Assembly: GCF_000286455.1 (NCBI RefSeq)
Contig: NZ_ALKG01000147.1
Coordinates: 1-63,250 of the forward strand
Reading direction: 5' to 3'
Length of the DNA stretch: 63,250 bases
DNA from: Selenomonas sp. FOBRC6
GTDB taxonomy: Bacteria; Bacillota; Negativicutes; Selenomonadales; Selenomonadaceae
How positions within the stretch are numbered: position 1 is the stretch's first letter; every line of letters starts with the position of its first letter. This document shows positions 60,294 to 63,250 of this stretch, piece after piece. A program made the translations under genes and the position numbers. Below the pieces are notes generated by a model, which was not told the origin of the DNA, did not search any database, and was given only the letters and a program-made list of their open reading frames with translations.

Positions 60294-62339
60294 TTACCGC
60301 TTCATATTGATAAGTGTCTCAAGCATCTCGTCGGATACCGTGATGATCTTCGAGTTCGACTGGAAGCCGCGCTGCGTGATAATCATATCCGAGAATTGGT
60401 CGGCGATGTCGACATTCGACATCTCGAGTGCGGAGGTCGTCAGCTCCGTACCAATGTCGGACGCGCCGCTGATCGTACGGGTGCCGGAGTTGTTCGACTC
60501 CTGATAGAGGTTGCCGCCCATCTTCGTGAGACCGGACGGGTTGTTGAACTGCGCCATCGCGATCTGGGCTTCCTTCTGGCGGACGCCGTTCGTGTACGTG
60601 CCCGTGATGACGCCCGTGCTGTCGATGTCAACGCTCGAGAGTGTACCCGCCGCATTGCCGTCCGAAGTCGCCGAGATCGTCGACGTGCCGGAGTACTGCG
60701 TAATCGCGGCGAGATTCATTGCAACCTGCTGCGGCGCCGCACCGTTCGTGTAGGTGAGGTTCAACGATGCCGAGCCGCTGACATACCCACCTGCCGTATC
60801 AAAGTTGAGGTCGGTCTTGGTCAGCGCAACCGTCGTCACCGTACCGTCCGCCTCAGTGATGTTGAATGTGTCTCCGCCGCTGCCGAGCGAGATCGTCCAC
60901 TTATTGTTCGCAGCCTTCGTATAGACGACAGGGACATCGTGCTTCGCGCCAAGGGAATCATACACGGTAACCGTCGTTGCCACCGACGGATAGAAGGTAT
61001 CGCCCGCGTTGTAGGACTTGCCGATCAGACCATCAATAGAGGTTCCACTCTTCGTATTCAGCACAACGCTGGACACCTTCTTGCCGCTGAGCTGATAGAT
61101 GGACTCTCGCGTGATCGACTTGATCGTTCCATCCGCAGCACCGCCCGTATGTGTATACGTCGCGGACGCGCTTGTGATGGGGGTGGAAAGCGCGGCTGAC
61201 AGCACAGCACTGTTGCCGTCCGCCGTTGTCACCGTCGCACCTGCCTGGGGCGTGAGGCTCGTTACCTTGAGCTGCCCTGTGTAGGTATCGCCGACTGCGT
61301 AGGTGAAGCTGGTCGGATTCGGAACCTTGATGGTAACGGGCGTACGCGGCGTAATCGTATTGTTCGCATCCAGTGTCAGCACAACATCGGATGGCGGCGA
61401 GCTGACAATGTTCGTAATCTTGCCGCTGATGTTGAACACATCTCCGAAGGCATAGGTTCCGCTCGTCAGAGACGTACCGCCCGTACGGTTGATGACCGTC
61501 GTCGCCGAGCCGTTGATCTCCTTCGGACTGGAAGGATTGTGGCTGTCCATCTCAAGCTTTGCATCCACATGTCCCGATGCGCTTGCGGTAACATTGGAGA
61601 TCGTGGAGCTGTAGAGTGCTCCTGTCGGGTTGGTGCCGACCGTCTGTGCGGGAGCCGTGGAGCTGAGGTAGATCTTCCTGCCGTTGTCCATTGTCAGGAC
61701 AAGCTTGCCGACCTCGTTCTTCGTATAGGAGTTGGTCGTCTCCGATGTGCCGTCCGCATAGCGTACGAGAACGTTCGCCACCTGATAGCCCGGCGTCGTC
61801 GCATTGAGGTTCTTCGTATAGGACGCCGTTGCGGTCGTCGTTGCATCCATCGACTTACCTGCGGGGATCCGGATCTTCGTCGTATTGTCACCCGCGACAT
61901 TGAGAACGCCGTTGTTTGCCATGTAGCCCTGCACGTAGAGACCCGTGCTCGGGATCGTGAGGTTGCCCTCTGCATCGAAGCCGAACGCACCGTTACGCGT
62001 GTAGAACTTCTGCTCACCGCGCGAGACAACGAAGAGCCCGTCGCCGCGCGAGATTGCAACGTCCGTGTTCTTGCCCGTCTGCTGGACGGAGCCGTTCGTG
62101 TAGATGAGGTCTGTGCTCGCCACGCTCATGCCGAGGCCGACCTGCTTCGGGTTCACGCCGCCGATCGTGCCCGTCGGCGAGGAGGCACCCGAGAGGTTCT
62201 GCGAGATCATATCCGCGAACGTGACGCGGCTCGCCTTGAAGCCCGTCGTGTTGACGTTCGCAATGTTGTTGCCGATAACATCCATGCGGGTCTGATGGCC
62301 TTTGAGACCGGAAACACCCGAGAACATGGAACGCATCAT
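60294..62339 (-). CDS. flgE: Flagellar hook protein FlgE, long form
   Basis: A 682-residue hook subunit. The N-terminal D0/D1 has SMFSGVSGLKGHQTRMDVIGNN and NIANVNTTGFKASRV, and the C-terminus has SNVDIADQFSDMIITQRGFQSNSKII, the paired helices of rod/hook proteins. The Thr/Ser/Gly-rich middle (about 150-600) is much larger than in Salmonella FlgE (about 400 residues in total). The start is ATG 62339 with AAAGGAGA, 8-9 nt upstream; that SD is folded into a hairpin (62348-62380). It is exported by the flagellar apparatus. Confidence 0.94.
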   Translation of the reverse strand: MMRSMFSGVSGLKGHQTRMDVIGNNIANVNTTGFKASRVTFADMISQNLSGASSPTGTIGGVNPKQVGLGMSVASTDLIYTNGSVQQTGKNTDVAISRGDGLFVVSRGEQKFYTRNGAFGFDAEGNLTIPSTGLYVQGYMANNGVLNVAGDNTTKIRIPAGKSMDATTTATASYTKNLNATTPGYQVANVLVRYADGTSETTNSYTKNEVGKLVLTMDNGRKIYLSSTAPAQTVGTNPTGALYSSTISNVTASASGHVDAKLEMDSHNPSSPKEINGSATTVINRTGGTSLTSGTYAFGDVFNISGKITNIVSSPPSDVVLTLDANNTITPRTPVTIKVPNPTSFTYAVGDTYTGQLKVTSLTPQAGATVTTADGNSAVLSAALSTPITSASATYTHTGGAADGTIKSITRESIYQLSGKKVSSVVLNTKSGTSIDGLIGKSYNAGDTFYPSVATTVTVYDSLGAKHDVPVVYTKAANNKWTISLGSGGDTFNITEADGTVTTVALTKTDLNFDTAGGYVSGSASLNLTYTNGAAPQQVAMNLAAITQYSGTSTISATSDGNAAGTLSSVDIDSTGVITGTYTNGVRQKEAQIAMAQFNNPSGLTKMGGNLYQESNNSGTRTISGASDIGTELTTSALEMSNVDIADQFSDMIITQRGFQSNSKIITVSDEMLETLINMKR

Positions 62340-62347
62340 AATGAATC

Positions 62348-62380
62348 TCTCCTTTGCTGTGTGTGACAGTGCAAAGGAAA
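62348..62380 (-). promoter_or_regulatory. Hairpin that covers the flgE Shine-Dalgarno sequence
   Basis: On the minus strand, TTTCCTTTGC pairs with GCAAAGGAGA (10 bp, one G-T pair) across a 13-nt loop. The 3' arm contains the whole SD AAAGGAGA and ends 8 nt before the ATG, so in this fold the ribosome could not bind. Confidence 0.7.
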
Positions 62381-62408
62381 GCCATCGCTCTGACAGGACG
62401 CAGATCTC

Positions 62409-62483
62409 CGCAGAGATACCCTGCGCTCCTTTTTGAGACAATCCCCTTGTCTCTCTGCTGACCGCACCAGTCGCGCGCGGTCA
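62409..62483 (-). promoter_or_regulatory. Structured flgE leader with three hairpins and GGA motifs
   Basis: Between the TIGR02530 gene and flgE the 170-nt spacer folds, in transcript order, into TGACCGC/GCGGTCA (62459-62483), GAGACAA-GGGGA-TTGTCTC (62435-62453) and CGCAG/CTGCG (62409-62425), the last competing with ATCTC-TGCG-GAGAT. The second carries GGGGA in its loop inside ACAAGGGGATTGT, close to the CsrA consensus ACARGGATGT. More GGA triplets flank it and one lies in the SD. Confidence 0.5.
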
Positions 62484-62509
62484 AAAGCCTCCCGTAGGTC
62501 CAGCTTTTC

Positions 62510-62887
62510 TCAGATAATGGCTGCACTGTCAATATTCGTAAATATACTGTCTGCCGCGGTCACGTCGTCAAGCGCCGTAATCACGGTGCGGTTCGTCACA
62601 GAGACGACCATTGCCGTACTGTCCTTCATGTAGATCAGGGCTTCCCTTGCGCCCTTCTCCCGCATGCGGTCAATTGTACTGCCGAGCTTCTCAAGCTCTG
62701 TGTGTGTGAGCATGACACCGCGCCGCTGCAAGCGTTCCTCTGCATGCTGCGAGAAACGAACGCGTTCCCTTGCTCCCTCGAGTACCTGTGCAAACGACGC
62801 TCCGCTGCTGCCCATCACTTTTCGTCCGTGGTCGGTCCCCCTGCGTCCTTGCCCGACCAGCGCTATCGAATCGTCTGCAATCCTCAT
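62510..62887 (-). CDS. TIGR02530-type flagellar operon protein
   Basis: A 125-residue protein found before flgE in Firmicutes flagellar operons (FlgD-associated, function unknown). The centre VRFSQHAEERLQRRGVMLTHTELEKL and the end AMVVSVTNRTVITALDD match the family. AAGGAGG precedes the ATG. In relatives it lies between flgD and flgE; here no flgD is present in the window and a palindromic element lies right upstream. Confidence 0.85.
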   Translation of the reverse strand: MRIADDSIALVGQGRRGTDHGRKVMGSSGASFAQVLEGARERVRFSQHAEERLQRRGVMLTHTELEKLGSTIDRMREKGAREALIYMKDSTAMVVSVTNRTVITALDDVTAADSIFTNIDSAAII

Positions 62888-62904
62888 CGCATCACCTCCT
62901 TATG

Positions 62905-63071
62905 TAAGGAATCGCTGATAAAATGAAGTCCGTCAGATTGGTGCAGAATTTTTGTCCTACCAAGGAAACAAACCGGACGCATAGCAAAGGCTATGTGTAG
63001 GATTTGTTGACACAGGCAGGGCGAAAAGGATGCATCAAGATGGCGGTGCTGAATTTATCAGTGCTTCCTTA
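62905..63071. mobile_element. MITE-like palindromic element, 167 bp
   Basis: The two ends are inverted copies: TAAGGAATCGCTGATAAA on the left, and TAAGGAAGCACTGATAAA when the right end is read inward (two mismatches in 18). Both ends begin with TA, as left by IS630/mariner-type insertions. Further in, the arms stay partly complementary up to a central hairpin CATAGC-AAAG-GCTATG, so the whole unit folds as one long imperfect hairpin. No coding region is inside. It sits 17 nt upstream of a flagellar gene. Confidence 0.65.
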
Positions 63072-63080
63072 ATTTTAGAA

Positions 63081-63113
63081 TAAAACATTCCACCGTGTAT
63101 ATCGGTGGAATGT
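63081..63113 (-). terminator. Intrinsic terminator of the gene at the right edge
   Basis: A 10-bp perfect stem (CATTCCACCG / CGGTGGAATG) with a 7-nt loop, followed by TTTTATTCT on the minus strand. Confidence 0.85.
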
Positions 63114-63142
63114 GGGATAAACTTAAATGGAAATAAAAATTT

Positions 63143-63250
63143 TTATAGCTCCATCACGCCGTATGCGATGCGGCTGTACTTGCCGCCCGTGAGGGTATCG
63201 AAACCGAGGCGGGCGAACTCTGCGCTCTCCCGCCGCTCCTTCATGACGAC
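63143..63250 (-). CDS. C-terminal 35 residues of an unidentified gene (cut by window edge)
   Basis: An open frame enters from the right edge and ends at TAA 63143-63145 with the tail LTGGKYSRIAYGVMEL. It is followed by a good terminator, which supports a real gene end. Too little is visible to name it. Confidence 0.6.
   Translation of the reverse strand, partial: VVMKERRESAEFARLGFDTLTGGKYSRIAYGVMEL

Noticed and set aside
62340-62509. A c-di-GMP (GEMM) riboswitch in the flgE leader
   Set aside because: The conserved GEMM core elements are not present; the hairpins have other loop sequences.
62905-62925. GCTGATAA in the left end of the palindromic element as a sigma-28 -10 box
   Set aside because: There is no TAAA at the correct distance upstream, and the sequence points away from the flagellar genes.

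Overview
The window reads as one long chromosomal stretch of a motile, G+C-rich member of the Negativicutes, most likely Selenomonas or a close relative (inference). The gene set is of the Firmicutes type: RNase Y, CdaA/CdaR, FloA/NfeD, FliY, CheC, CheD, FlbD and FlhG. It also includes a Dcu-type C4-dicarboxylate carrier and a type II NADH dehydrogenase. Nearly every gene is on the minus strand; the plus-strand exceptions are an M48 protease (18218-19291) and a LysR regulator (57793-58689). No interval longer than 300 bp lacks a gene.

Layout in the direction of transcription, from right to left. At 63250-60294 the end of an unknown gene and its terminator are followed by a 167-bp palindromic MITE-like element, a TIGR02530-type flagellar operon gene and a long hook gene flgE. 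The flgE leader contains a hairpin that covers the Shine-Dalgarno sequence (SD). At 60098-53871 come a dicarboxylate carrier, the divergent lysR, motA-motB, acpS and the NAD(P)HX repair enzyme. At 53758-42462 is a housekeeping run: ilvE, cdaA-cdaR-(FAD dehydrogenase)-glmM, a DMT transporter, an orphan C39-like protein, phoH-ybeY-era-DUF502-recO. At 42310-24528 is the main motility cluster: flbD, fliL-fliM-fliY, cheY-fliO-fliP-fliQ-fliR-flhB, flhA-flhF-flhG-pilZ-cheB-cheA-cheW-cheC-cheD-orf-fliA. Good sigma-A-type promoters stand in front of fliL, cheY and flhA.

Next come a DUF342 (FapA-like) protein and two accessory proteins, a tRNA-Pro(GGG) gene, nfeD-floA and a small membrane-anchored protein. 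After the plus-strand M48 protease follow rny, a FIST-GGDEF diguanylate cyclase, an unknown protein, a YmdB-type phosphodiesterase, a PHP phosphoesterase and a P-loop/Gls24 fusion. The second flagellar block is flgB-flgC-fliE-fliF-fliG-fliH-fliI-fliJ-SLT-motE (11275-3488). It is followed by a cell-wall amidase, a MATE exporter and ndh, which runs off the left edge.

Together the window encodes most of the basal body, C-ring, export apparatus, stator and chemotaxis core. fliK, flgD, flagellin, csrA/fliW, cheR and chemoreceptors are not in the window. Non-standard features that stand out: a SD-masking hairpin and CsrA-like GGA hairpins before flgE, two genes that seem to start at ATT after strong SDs, a CheB without a receiver domain, terminators placed directly before SDs, and a palindromic mobile-like element with a single matching end elsewhere. 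I do not see a clearly new defence or biosynthetic system.
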